NCBI GenBank assembly: GCA_028386065.3
Contig: JAKUCV010007207.1
Location: 273,103 to 337,102, forward strand
Length of the DNA: 64,000 bases
Direction: 5' to 3'
Origin: Turnera subulata
Lineage: Eukaryota > Streptophyta > Magnoliopsida > Malpighiales > Passifloraceae
The position numbers were made by a program, and so were the translations under genes. The notes below the pieces were generated by a model. It worked only from the letters and a program-made list of their open reading frames with translations. It did not search any database and was not told the DNA's origin. This document shows positions 45,180 to 57,111 of this stretch, piece by piece; the stretch's first letter is position 1; every line of letters starts with the position of its first letter.

Positions 45180-48146
45180 TCAAGAAACAGATTGGAAAGG
45201 CTCGTAGGACCGGAACTCCTTGACAATGCCTTCAACGGAAGCAGTTGCAGCAAATACGGAGACTATCAAGCAAATAACACCCAGAACCCTGAGGGCTATA
45301 GCCGTGGAGGAATGTTTATGCAGCTTATTCTGTCTTATGTGCATTTCTGATGGGAAATACACTGCCAGAGGGAAGAATGATATTGCACCAATTAGACCCA
45401 AGACGCTGTTGAACACTGGAAACAGCATAGCAACAATAGATGTGAAGATCACATAGGCTGTTCTCCATATTAACCGCAGCCCGTTCACTGGGTATGTCCC
45501 ACATAATGGAATGTAAAGCTTGTATTCTTTTGCTATGAATTTACTCCCTCCCCATCTTCTGGTGCACCAGTCTTCCACCAGCTTGAAAGTTGGTTGGCAG
45601 AATACCTGCACAACAATATATATATTCACATATTTTGCAAAGGAATTGTTTTTAAAACTTGAAAAATGGGTTTAATTTGCTTCATTTGTGAATCTTGACC
45701 AAAATAGTTAGAGCAAATGCAAAAAAAATTTGCATAGACAATTGTGGTAATCAGTATGTGATGTAATTTGGAGAGAGATCTGCCAAATGTAACATTTTTT
45801 TGGTCTAGAAATTCTATCTATAATTAAAGCATTTTTCAGAGAGATAGAAAGACCTTTTTTTTTGGTTTTAAAGATTAGCGACTAGGACTCAAACTCGAGA
45901 CCTTCAGCCCCGACTTCAGTAAGTACCACTTGAAACAAAAAGACCTTTAACAACAACAGTCATGTTTCTGTTTTGACAGTGGATGCATAGAAACAAGGGA
46001 ATATTAAATCCCAGAAGTAAATTTTGGAAACTTTAATCACCTGATAAGCTCCCACAAGATGAAGAACAATGCAAAGATTAGCAATGTCAACAAGCCAAAA
46101 GGGTTCATAAAACCCAAAACCTGTTAGGAAATTTCCAGGGGCATTGTTGCCGAATGCGGCATAACCCAAGGTTCCACACATCAGGTAGAAAAGAGAGGTT
46201 ACTGCAATTGAAAGAAGTGTAGCCTTTTTCATGACTTTGCTCTCCGGAGGACTTGATCTTAGAGTATCCTGAAAATCCAATACATTATATCAACCATTTT
46301 GGATGTTTCCTTCATAAGATAAGAGTGAAACCAAAAGGACGGAAACTGCAAGTAAAAATGTGAATCGGAGGAGTTATTTCATACGAGCAATGTTGCATGT
46401 AGTACAGCAGTAACATGCAGGAAAACTTAATGCAGATAAATTACTAAACTTTATCTTTGGCCTGAAAGAAATGATGCTATTATTTGTTAGTGTTGGATGT
46501 CTAGATACAGTCCTACTATTTGAACCCTCAAATTTTGGTTAAAAGAAGAATCATTAGTGAAACAGCATTGTGCTTTCTTTTATGTTCATAAGCATTAAAT
46601 CTGTTAGCATAAATTTATGGCTGGGAAACAGAAATTTCAGAGTGCACAAAGTCTTGAAGGGCTTCTAAAACAAAGTTAAACCTGTATCTCAACAAGTACT
46701 GGAGAGAAATTATAGGCAAATGCAATGTTTCCGACGGCTTGTAAAGCATTCCATATCTTCTGGGCACTTGTCACGTCTACTCCAACAATAGTTCCCGTTA
46801 TGCTTGTCTTTGGATGTACTTGGTCTCCTAGGGGAAAATAAAACATAGCGCCTGGTAAGTTCTCCATATATAATCCTAATAAGTCCCTATATATTCATTA
46901 TTATGCCAGTAGTGTTATCATTCTCGCTATTTACCTAATAAGTCCCTAGATATATATATATTCATTATTTCGTACCTGCTATTTTGGCTATGGCAAGACC
47001 AAGACCAATGAATGTGTATGCCAAAGACATTATCGCAGCAAGGACAGAGAGTGCTGTGAGCTCATGAAAATCAGGCAATTGGCTTAGAATGATTTCTATG
47101 ATCCCGAAGATTATCATGAACTGATTATTTTTTGTGTGGCACCCAGCCTGATGGCCATGCTTGTGAAAGCAGTTGGATCTTTTAATTGCCCTGCATGTAG
47201 ATCAAATTCCTTAATCATCATCATCATCCCAGTTTTGGGAATTCTAATACAATTGAAAGATAATATAATTTATTTCCCATTGACTGGTTCACAGAGCAAA
47301 TATTTTTTTCCTTAGGGGAATACTAATTATCATTCAATCCTAGAGATATAGTAAATAAAAAGGTACAGAAGGAAATTGATGTGTAATGTGACTTGATAGA
47401 TGCTTACGCCATGCTGATAGCTGAAGTGATTGTGTATCCGATGGATGATCCAATAAGATTTGCATATTGCGATACCCCGCAAAGCTTGTACTTGAATCCG
47501 CCTGTGGGGATGAAGAGTAATGAAAGTTGGTATGAAAGTTCTTGTTACAGAACAAGCTACATTAACAAAGTGGAAACAGAAAAAGAATCTATATACAAAA
47601 CAAGAGAGCAATAGCAGGGAAAAAAAGAAAATGATCTGTTCTTAGCTAGAGCTAGCTACATCTTGAATCACTTGGAAACGGAGAAGTAACATCACTACTA
47701 CATCATGCATCAATATCTTGTATAACTAGGCCACATATATATTACGTACCTAGATGAGCTCTTACAGTACCAATGTAAGAGTAGTTTCTTGTCCCTTCAA
47801 TGGGGCCAGGGAACCTGTAACAGTCGGCTAGTAGGCAAGAAGTGTACCAGGTGATGATTGAGAAGAGGACAAGAATAACAGGCCCTGCAATCCAACCCAA
47901 CTGAGCGATGGCCCATGCAAGAGACAGCACTCCAGAACCAATCACCGCTGTGATAATGTGAGCAGTAGCAGAACACAAGTTCCCTTGAAAATAAAATGTG
48001 ATGCAAAAGTCATCCTCAACCACAATATATAAAACAATTTGTACAGAGAAATATAGAAGAGAGGGATACATACCAGTTCTCCTAATGCGGCCATCATCAT
48101 CGGTTTCAGACCCATTTTCTTCGTGGGGTTTCCTTTCAATATCCAT
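45180..48146 (-). CDS. Amino acid permease, AAP family (copy b)
   Basis: Seven exons on the minus strand: 48146-48074, 47983-47750, 47501-47408, 47190-46976, 46827-46682, 46268-46041, 45605-45180, giving 471 aa. The same role as copy a: proton-coupled amino acid uptake at the plasma membrane. Signature blocks: SATAHIITAVIGSGVLSLAW, LADCYRFPGPIEGTRNYSYI, IKRSNCFHKHGHQAGC, LSQLPDFHELTALS, FGNNAPGNFLTGFGFYEPFW. Exon lengths equal those of copy a for exons 2, 3, 4 and 6 (234, 94, 215, 228 bp); exon 5 is 3 bp longer and exon 7 is 3 bp longer. The N-terminus differs (MDIERKPHEENGSETDDDGR), as is usual for recently diverged AAP paralogues. The Trp of the family GTxWTASAH block is absent here too (GNLCSATAH), so the change preceded the duplication or is a subgroup trait. 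Confidence 0.94.
45865..45940 (-). mobile_element. Partial tRNA-derived SINE in AAP-b intron 6
   Basis: On the minus strand GGTCTCGAGTTTGAGTCC (about 45886-45903) is B box-like, with TTCAAGTGGTACTTAC as an A box-like element on its 5' side. A run of T on the plus strand (45855-45865) may be the tail. Confidence 0.4.
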
Positions 48147-49545
48147 CACCACCCCTCTCTAAAATCACACGAACGGTAATAATACTATATGGTGAGCCTC
48201 GGGGACTGCTCCTTGAGAAGAAAATGTATATAATAAGGTCAAGATATACTACAGAACTGAGATAATAGAGAATTTAAGAGGGGGGAGGGGAGTATCTTAG
48301 AAAGGAAAAAGAGGGTGGGGGGAGTATCCCCACAAATTAGTTTGTTTCTATCAACGTAATCTGACAATGGAAGCATTTACTAGCAGTAGATAAGGACAAA
48401 TATGTTTGGTTTGGTAAGTGCAGGCATTTGGGTGCATGGCTATTGGTGGCATGCCAGAACAGTTTTTACAAAGATTTTAATGAAACAGCAAAGCCACAGA
48501 TTCTTCTTTTTGACCAAAAAAAAGCCATGGCTCCTTCCCATAACAGCTGCCACATGAAAATATGTGCCCCTAACATTTGGCATTGGTTTTGTTACAAACT
48601 AGGCAAAGTTCCCCAATGACATGAAAAGCAAGCATTGCTGCTGCTTAATCTGTAATGCAATTATATCAGGAAAGAAGAGAAAAAGGAAAGAAGAAGAAGA
48701 AGAAGAGAAGCAAACCTGATAGGAGAATGAGAAGGAGGAGAAGAAGAAGATAGAAGAAAAAGAGCAGGGAGATAGTGGCGGTGCCTTAGGGGGGGTATAA
48801 AGACAGGATGAAAAATAATCGGATAAACTAAATTCTGGGTCAAAAGGGTAGCATATATGGTGTTGAAGGAATCGAGAACCAAATAGTTCGTTTCAAGTGA
48901 CAACTGTTAGTTAAAATGTGGAAGTGATGTTTGTAAAATAATATACCCCGTAACCTATGCAACTATTATAGTCAACATTTTTGTGTATTTGTAAGAAAAT
49001 TCTGGTTTCATCGTATCTCGGAGAAAATAATAATACGAGTAAAGAATAAAAAAAGGGGGGGTTTTAGATCCGCTACATGTGCACCCGCATCCTGTGCTCC
49101 CCATTTTACGTTTCTAGCAAACCAACCATTCGCAGACAGCACAATAGGGCGTCGCTTTTGCAAAGATTAAGATTAGATATTTGACGGGAAGTTGACCCGG
49201 CGAGGAGACTTTCATTTCAACCGTTTCCTAGGGAGTCAACAAAACCCCGCCACGAAACACAAACTAAGCCAATGAAACTCCCTCGACTCCGGGCTTTTCT
49301 TTTCTTTTCTTTTCTTTTCTTTTTTCCTCAATTTTTTAATTATTTTTATTATTATCATTTTGCATATTACTACTACTTACTTGTAAGTCAAACGTGACAC
49401 GTGTGTTCAAATAAAAAACGAGAGTTAAACGTGATACATGATCGTGATGACGTTTTAGAAATTGTAAGTGTGTGAAGATGAAGTAAGACATTGGGTGCCG
49501 GTGACTCGGACCTTGTAACTGCGAAGACAAAGGTTAATTACAACA
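48147..49545. other. AAP-b upstream region with GAA and CTTTT microsatellites
   Basis: It holds GAAGAAGAA-type runs at about 48688-48760 and a (CTTTT)n run at about 49293-49322. The AAP-b promoter should lie near 48150-48500. No other gene is supported. Confidence 0.5.
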
Positions 49546-49555
49546 GTCTTATAGT

Positions 49556-50222
49556 TGGATTGGGCTCCTCTCCAGTTGGGGGTAACAGGAGACATCCTGT
49601 TAAGTCAATCTCAACCATTAGATTAAATCTAATAATTTTTAACTATTTTATAAGATACCTTTTCAACACTGTATTTATTTCTCTTCTTTCCTTTTTGTTT
49701 CTTTCTTTTAACGGATGACATAAACAAAACAACTCATTTAAGTTTTTTCTTTTTTCACATATGCTTTTTACACTCTTATTTTTTGTCTTCAACCATGAAT
49801 ACTGGATTTACAAATACTCTCTATCTTCTTCTTTTAACCTTACTGCAAATATGGTATTTGTTTTCCTTCACAGTTTGAAAACAAGAAACAAGAGAGTAAA
49901 AGAAAGTTCTATTGAATGATCAACTAGTTTTTTAAGTTTATTGCAAATCCACTATTCATGGTGTTTTTTTTGTTTTCCTTCATAGGTTGAAGACAAAAAA
50001 ATAACAGAGTAAAAAGTATGTGTGAAAAAAGAAAAAAATTAAATGAGTTGTTTTGTTTATGTCATCGTTAACGGAAAGAAACAAAAAAGAAAGAAGAGAA
50101 ATAAATGCAGTGTTGGAAAAGTATCTTATAAAATAATTAAGAACCATTAGATTTAATATAATGGTTGAGATTGACTTAACAGGATGTCTCCTGTTACCCC
50201 CAACTGGAGAGGAGCCCAATCC
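49556..50222. mobile_element. Long-hairpin Mutator-type MITE (about 0.67 kb)
   Basis: The two halves are nearly complementary over at least 200 bp per arm, starting GGATTGGGCTCCTCTCC on the left and, in reverse complement, the same on the right. The flanks GTCTTATAGT at 49546-49555 and 50223-50232 are a perfect 10-bp target duplication. Mirror ORFs of 75-79 aa in the two arms are consequences of the hairpin. A transcript across it would form a long double-stranded RNA. Confidence 0.9.
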
Positions 50223-50639
50223 GTCTTATAGTACCACCAAATTCTGAATAACAAAAGATGGGAGAGTATTCCGTTGATTTTCTTTGAACAAGCCACACCA
50301 TGCCTCCTTTCAATGGCTTCTGTGTCCAACATTTCAAACAAGTACTTGTTTCCTTCCTATAAAATAAAACACTTAAATGTCTTGAATGATCTTAATGAAA
50401 AATTAAAAGTCTTATATCATGTTGGAATACTCCCGATGAATATTTGAGACAAACATGGAGTCTAATAGAGTTTGAATTTCACCATGTGCATTTAATTTGC
50501 CATTGACTTCCAAAAGATTTAGTCTATTTTTTTTTTATTTTGTTTGTTAAATATTTGAGTATTAGAATATTTGAGAGTATGGTCTAGGCTTTAGTCTGTT
50601 GCTTAGATTAAAAGCCTACCTCATTATAGTGATAAATTA

Positions 50640-51000
50640 ATAAATTGTCACGATTATCAATGGGATTGCGAATATGATACCGATTACCTCGAAAACTCGG
50701 TTGGGCCAATTCTCGGGCCTAGATCCCAAAAATTCTGCAAACAGTCCACAACGGATAATCCATTTGACTAGGTCCATGAAATACAATTTAAATACGATTC
50801 AGAATCCCACCAAATCCTCCTCCACAGCCTAGCTAGCCATGGCTATATAAGACCCGCACTTCGTCAGACTCTCTCACTCTTTTGAGTCTACACCAAATAT
50901 GCTGCGTATTAGACGCTTATTAACTTAAGTATCGGTGTACCTTCGAATATAAACATTTTGGGTTTCACAAATCCACACTGCATTCATTCTACAAATGACA
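50640..51000 (+). repeat. Possible solo LTR fragment
   Basis: A TATA-like GGCTATATAAGACCC (about 50842) is followed by a C/T-rich stretch and ACTTAAGTATCGGTGTACC, which resembles the R-U5 part of plant gypsy LTRs. The ends were not defined. This is a weak call. Confidence 0.3.
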
Positions 51001-51243
51001 CTTGAGCTTTACAGTCTGCCGTATGCTTGAGGAGGGAAAAAAAATATTAAGGTGGGCTTAGATTTTGGTCTTTATGGGTTTGGTATGTAACAAGTGGCCT
51101 AATAAATGGTTAAGACCGATCAGTCGACCCAAGTGCTATGAAGAAATTTTTAAAGTAACTAAAGTTCATCTTTTTCCTTAACATCAAGGATGTTCGTTCA
51201 TATTGTTTTTTTACCTCTAGTGATGGAAAGGTATCTTCAAGGT

Positions 51244-51440
51244 CAGGGGCGGATATAGGGGGAGCAAGGGGGGCCCAGGCCCGTCCTAGAATCATACATT
51301 ATCCATATATGGCAATAAAATTACATAAAACCACATGATATAGTGGTTAGAGCCGCCCTTTACACTAATTTGGTCGCGAGTTCGAGTGATAGCACGGGCT
51401 TGTCTTCCATCTTAAAGCGGAACGTCGGAAGAGGTTTAAA
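51244..51440 (+). mobile_element. DNA-element terminus followed by a tRNA-derived SINE piece
   Basis: CAGGGGCGGATATAGGGG at 51244 is like the terminal repeat of common plant hAT-like elements; no partner end was found. Nearby, TAGTGGTTAGAGC (51341) and GAGTTCGAGTG (about 51378-51388) are A and B box-like and suggest a SINE. Confidence 0.4.
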
Positions 51441-52677
51441 ATTTCATAATTCATCCTGATGATCACAAGTCTCTTGCGTAATTAAATGGGCGATGAGCTA
51501 TTAAGTGATTCCTTGATTATATATATTGAGAAAGATTAATGAATTCTAATATTTTATAGTGTAATTTTTATGTCAATTTACTGGTTAGAATGATTGTTTA
51601 TTTTTTTTTTTGCCTATGAAATCATGTTTCGTTATTAATTTTTTATTGAATTATAGGCTACCAATAATCCAATTGGATAACAATCAAAATTTTATGTATA
51701 ATTCAATATTTGGGATGACAACTGAACCACTCCTACAAATTTCTCAATGAAAATCAAAACATTTTGCACATCCTTACAATTTTGCAATATCCATTCGACA
51801 GGTCGATTATGTGTCAAGGAGTAAACTCGACTTTTTTTTTTTTTGAGAATTCGGTGTAAACTCGATTTTAATTCTGATCTGAACATTATAGCCATTAGGT
51901 TTGCATTACCATGGTTACTAACTTTTTTTGTCAGAAAGTAGAAGATAAATTCATTCCACTAGATAAAACTTACATAAAACACAGTGAGGTTGTATGCATG
52001 AAATACATATAAATGCACAATCTAGGTATCATAGCCAAAGCTATTTATTCCTTCAAGTATCATACTTCCAACTTCAAGAAGACATCTTAAAACAACTCCC
52101 CATCTCGACAGCACTGATTGAAGGTCTTAAACTGGCTAAAGCAAATTAAACTCTCTCTGTATTGCCATCAAATCCAAGAATATTATTATTATTATGTGGG
52201 GTCGATTTAGATCTCTTATCCTTCTTGTTCCAAAACCAAACCATGTTACTAACTCCCGGATATATTAAAAGTGATATAACACATGTAATTTATTTGTTAA
52301 AACTGAGTTGTTGTTGCCATCACTGTTTTTTTTTTTTTTTAGCGGGTTTGACAAGGGTAACAATCAATTACCTAAGGAGGGTGCTCCACCAGGACAGGAG
52401 TGTCCCGAGTGAAGCAAGCAATCACATACAGTAAAATGTTGAATGGAATTTATAACTATCCAAGTAGCAACACGAAGTCCTTTTTCAGGGCTCAACGAGA
52501 ACCTTCGATGAAAGTTATAGCTAACTAGTATGGCAAGTATTTACAAAGAAGAGGAATAAACAAGGGCAAAGAGATTTGACCAAAAGGAGAAAAAGAAAAC
52601 AAGGGCAAGACTGTGCCACAGATATATGTTATCCTTCTAAGAATCTTATATGTATGTAATTCGAGATATTCTATTCT
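51441..52677. other. Intergenic, no supported gene
   Basis: AT-rich. The rightmost part probably includes the 3' UTR of the minus-strand gene at 52678. Confidence 0.5.
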
Positions 52678-54811
52678 TCATTTCAAAGTGGGGGCTATTT
52701 GAGATATCCTTTCATCCTCGAGCAGCTCATATGGATCAACGTATTGTGGTGGAGATAGAGCCATATTGCTCCCGTCGTGGACAAAACTTTCTCCAAAATA
52801 CTGCTCAAGAGAAGAGATAAAGTAGTAGTCAGCTTCCACAACAGATAAGAAAGAAAGGCTATGCAATAGAAAGACCAAGAGAGAGTCTACAAGTCCTAGT
52901 ACCAATCCATAAGCAATATATTGAGCAAACAATGTGAGGAGAGAGGACAATACGGATAAGGGAAACTAGGGGGCCAAAATAGTAGATGGTTCAAGTTGAT
53001 ATGTAAAATTACAAGTCTAGATAAAGAAAATGATTGTTCAAGTCAACAGTCCCAAGGCTTACAAAAACAAATCAGTAACTTCAGTTTCAACTTTCATATA
53101 CACTGGCCAGCGTGATGGGGCCTTTCAAAGGTTTACAGGTCCGCAATATGCAGAAACTTGAAGTCAACACTCCAAAATCGATGATTTCCAAGTATAAAAG
53201 CTTTTAAAGCCACATTAAGCAGTGCATCTACAACAGTCTTGGGGCCCAATCAAAGAGAAAGAATACTTATTGAATGACCTTCAGTTAAGATTTACTAACC
53301 CTAACGCAAAGGGGCTAACGGAGAATCAAATATCTGCTTGATACCTGCAATCCAGTTCTTAACTACAGTGCCCTAAAACACTACAAAGTAGCTCATCGTT
53401 TTTTACACCTAAACCAGTAGTGAACTATTCTGCTAATCACTCTCAACAAACACATCATGGACATCAAATCAACTTGAGTTGATTTAGAGCCTTTCAATGC
53501 AAACTAAGAGGTCTGCTTTTTGGCCGGTTTGATTACCCCTTACGTGGTGTATTGACATTCCATCTCTTGCAATTAGCCCACCTATACTGTCAACATTCCA
53601 GATTATAACATGTCTTTGTTTCTCATACGTTAATGTAGCCCGAGTTAACTTGCCAAGTTATTCATATTCTGGAAAGTGGATGTCGGAAATACACCTAAAA
53701 TCTTGTATTCAAAGATCCATCCACCCGTGGCCAGGACCCAAACATAAAAGAAACTCCATAACCAAAGATCTTAGCCATTCGTACAAAGTACAAACAAGCA
53801 TTTACTGATGAAAACGTGTTTGGAAACCCAGAAACATGTAGCACACCAAAACAAGAGAAAAAAGAACGTACCAAGTACAGAGCATAAAAGCATGCCGATG
53901 TTATGAGTATCAGTGGCCAAAATCCCAAGAAGAATGTTCCTCCAAGTGAAAGCAAGAGTTTAGCGCGAGGAATTAGCCCCTGAAACAAAAATAACCAAGC
54001 ATTACAGAATAGAACGCATTAAAACCCAAAAATAATGTCACAATCTATGTTTCCTCCTTGAACAAAATTATAAGTCTAGGCATGAAAAGTTTGTAATTTA
54101 GTTTAGAAATGAAAGTACTACAATTCCCTTTCTCGAAGTTTTGGGAAGCGAGAAGGTTTTACCTCAAGGCCTTCACTGTTCAAAGCCATGGAGCGTTCCC
54201 TTTGATTGGACAGGCCTTGATCAAGTTCAGTGGAAACAGCATTTCTATTCGAGAAACCGCCTCTTTCTTCCTCCCTTACCTTCAATTCATCTGGTACTCC
54301 ATAATTTCCCCTGTTGGTATCTTCGAGCAAGGAAGTTGGAGTCATACCCCTCCTCTTCAATTCCTTCATAAACAATGACTCTGGCGGCTCTTCACCTATA
54401 TATGAGCAAATAAAGACTATCCAATTAGTAAAGGCACAAAAAACCCACATCAAACATCGAAAATTCAACTAAAAAACTAGCATATTTGCAAGGAAAGATT
54501 ACAACTTTCCACAGAATACGCAGAACCAACATCGAAACGACAAATATATCCATATTTTCCATGATGGGAATAGCTGTCAAAAAAAGGGTAACGATTACAA
54601 AATGATAACCAAACATACCTTTACCTTGGCTATCTTCTTTTGAGGAGCAAAAAATCCTAAAGTTAGACCTTCCAGAATATCCTGTTGAGCTACCACCATA
54701 AGTTTTCAACTTGATAATGGCTTTCCTGGAATTTGATTTCGCAGGCAAGTACTTGGAGTGTGAAATGGAAACGGGAGACAGAGTGGATTTGAGAATGTAA
54801 AGAGAAGCCAT
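52678..54811 (-). CDS. Plastid-targeted single-pass membrane protein, unknown function
   Basis: Four exons on the minus strand: 54811-54619, 54395-54163, 53979-53872, 52800-52678, giving 218 aa. Residues 1-55 are Ser/Lys-rich with few acids (transit-peptide-like, ending near FRIFCSSKED). A charged middle section follows (PPESLFMKELKRRGMTPTSL..., to about 142). Exon 3 encodes a strongly hydrophobic helix (LLLSLGGTFFLGFWPLILIT..., about 150-178). The end, VDPYELLEDERISQIAPTLK, is acidic and probably soluble. I do not recognise the family. The start at 54811 is chosen over 54871 because the transit peptide begins there. Two in-frame donors 6 bp apart end exon 1 (GTAAAG and GTATGT); the second has the better consensus. 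Confidence 0.7.
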
Positions 54812-57111
54812 TAGGGCCTGCCAGGCATCAATGGAAAAGACAACAAATGAGAAAAGCTTAAAAGCAAGCAAATATACTTGGTTTTAAAAACAATGGCTGA
54901 AGAGAGAAGAGTGCAAGCAAATGTCTCTGTTTTGCTTAAGAAGCAAGTGGTGACAAGGAAGTGGGAATTGGATTTTTCAGGCGTATTTTAGTGAGACAAT
55001 GCTAGGGAAGGCTAATGTGAGCGGGGGATGATGTGTGTATTGGAGTGTTTCTGTGGCTAAGGCAGTGTGTGACGTCATTTCCTGTGGCTAGAAACTGCCA
55101 CACAATTGTTTCCACCCTCCACAAGATTCATCCAAGCAAAAAAAAAACAGGTGAGGACAGATTTTGTGCGAGAAATACTACTTCCAAGCATCCTCTATAT
55201 TCCTTATTTCTTTTTAATCCAAGATTGCTTATGGAGTAGTCCTTGTCCTTACTAAGACAAAAAAACCTGGTCCTGCAAGGAACAAATTTTTTTGTCTAAT
55301 AAGATAAAGTAAGGCAGAGTTGTTCTGGATCAGCCAAACCTGGACGTTGTGCAACCGTTGAAAAATTAACTCAAGTTTTTTAGAGTTTTGTTAATCCACT
55401 CTACCGGCTTTGAAGAATTTGATTGACAGTTAAGCGTTTGGACTACTAATTGGATAAGTGATCAATTATATGATTAATTGAATGCACTAATGAAGTTTGT
55501 ATTAGGTAAAAATCTAACAGGAAACTTTGAGGTCTTACCTATCATTTTAATTGTGTTAAGTTGAAATGGATTAACCGCTAGAAATTCGAAGCTTGTCACC
55601 TGTCTTCAAGTTTTTGATTGAACTGGTTCTTTGACAAATACAGTCAAAGATTGGGAGTCACAATGATGTTCTTTCTTTTTTAATGGTTCACAATGATGTA
55701 CTTGTTGGATACAAATATAAATATATAATCATCAGAAAGACAGAAACTACCTTTTTTTTTTTCGACAAACATCAGAAACTACCCTTACTCATTTGGTATG
55801 CTCTACAGCCAACCCGACCCCGGATGCTTCCCTCTAGCATCACTATGTTTCTTCAGCGACACAATTTCAACAGCCATCTTCTTTTTTCTTTTTTCTTTCT
55901 CTTTGAACAGCCACTTGTCTTTAACTGTTTATTTAATGATTGTTGGTGTTAGGGAAAAGACAGTACATGAGAATGACAAGATTACATACTTTATACCAAA
56001 ACTGGGTGCTACTCATATGCTTCATGTGCAGTATTGGGCTTGGCACTCTGTTCCACCTGGCTAAGATTTTCCTGGGATGTTGTTATATGTGGTATGCTAA
56101 TATTGGCATTGTTGTCAGAAAGTAACCCACCTGGGTAGGTTTAGTTTCTGTTACTTGTTCTTCCATATGTACCAAAATTTCTTAGTTTTTATGGAATTTC
56201 TGAAGTTGGATTCTGGCTGGCAACATCCACATTCTACAGGCTGAACTCAATTAATTGATATGGCAGTGGTAGGTTTTGTGTATTGAATCAAATGAAACAT
56301 GAGCCAAACCAACCCCATTGAACATCCCCCCACATCACCTCACCCCCTCATGTTGTGGTCCACTCCACGTCTGCAATAGATGTGAACTCTAAAGAAGGCC
56401 AAACCTTATGGCCTAACAAATTGGACTGTTGCTATTTGCTACCTACATTTGTTGTAACTTGGTGGAGTCAGGTAACGTTCGCTGCAAATACACTCCAAAT
56501 CAGCAGCAGAGGACTGATCGTTCCATTTGAATGATTGAATCACATGTTAATGGACTTTTGGTCTTGTATCATTCCCAAACTCTATCCATGCCTTCTGGTT
56601 AACCCAAATTTGAGAAACAAAAAAATGGAAAATGAAAAATCTATTTGAAGTTGACAAGTCGTTGGGGCTCCAGGCCTGGCCGACTAGTCAATTCCGTGGA
56701 CCCCTTGGCAGCTCTTCAGATGGGGACTTGCAGAAGATATGCTACAACCAGCTCGTTTGCATTTTTATTTTTTCAGCATTTCCTGACTACATAGTAATTT
56801 CTCCATATTTGGAGAGGATAAATAATCATACATAAATCGTGTTTGTTGTTCATTCAAACCTATAAATGTCACAGATCAGTTGCTTGCAGAAATCGTAACA
56901 TGTAATTCTATACTTTTTGAGAAACTACATTTTCTTCCCACATTTCCTTGAGGAATTAGCCTATGTCTAGGTGATATAATAGTGAGATCACAGAAATGGA
57001 AAGGGTAAGGAGATTCTTCTTCCATGATTACGATACACCATTGCACATTGCCTTGTTCTTCATGCCTAATGCTGACAAATGAGCGGCATAAGTACTATAG
57101 TGAGGCATTTA
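54812..57111. other. Intergenic between the plastid protein gene and pyruvate kinase
   Basis: ORFs up to 89 aa show no motif. The left side should include the promoter of the 54.8-kb gene. No transposon ends were recognised. Confidence 0.5.

Noticed and set aside
49491..50219. Mirror ORFs of 75 and 79 aa on opposite strands
   Set aside because: They are the two arms of the same hairpin MITE.
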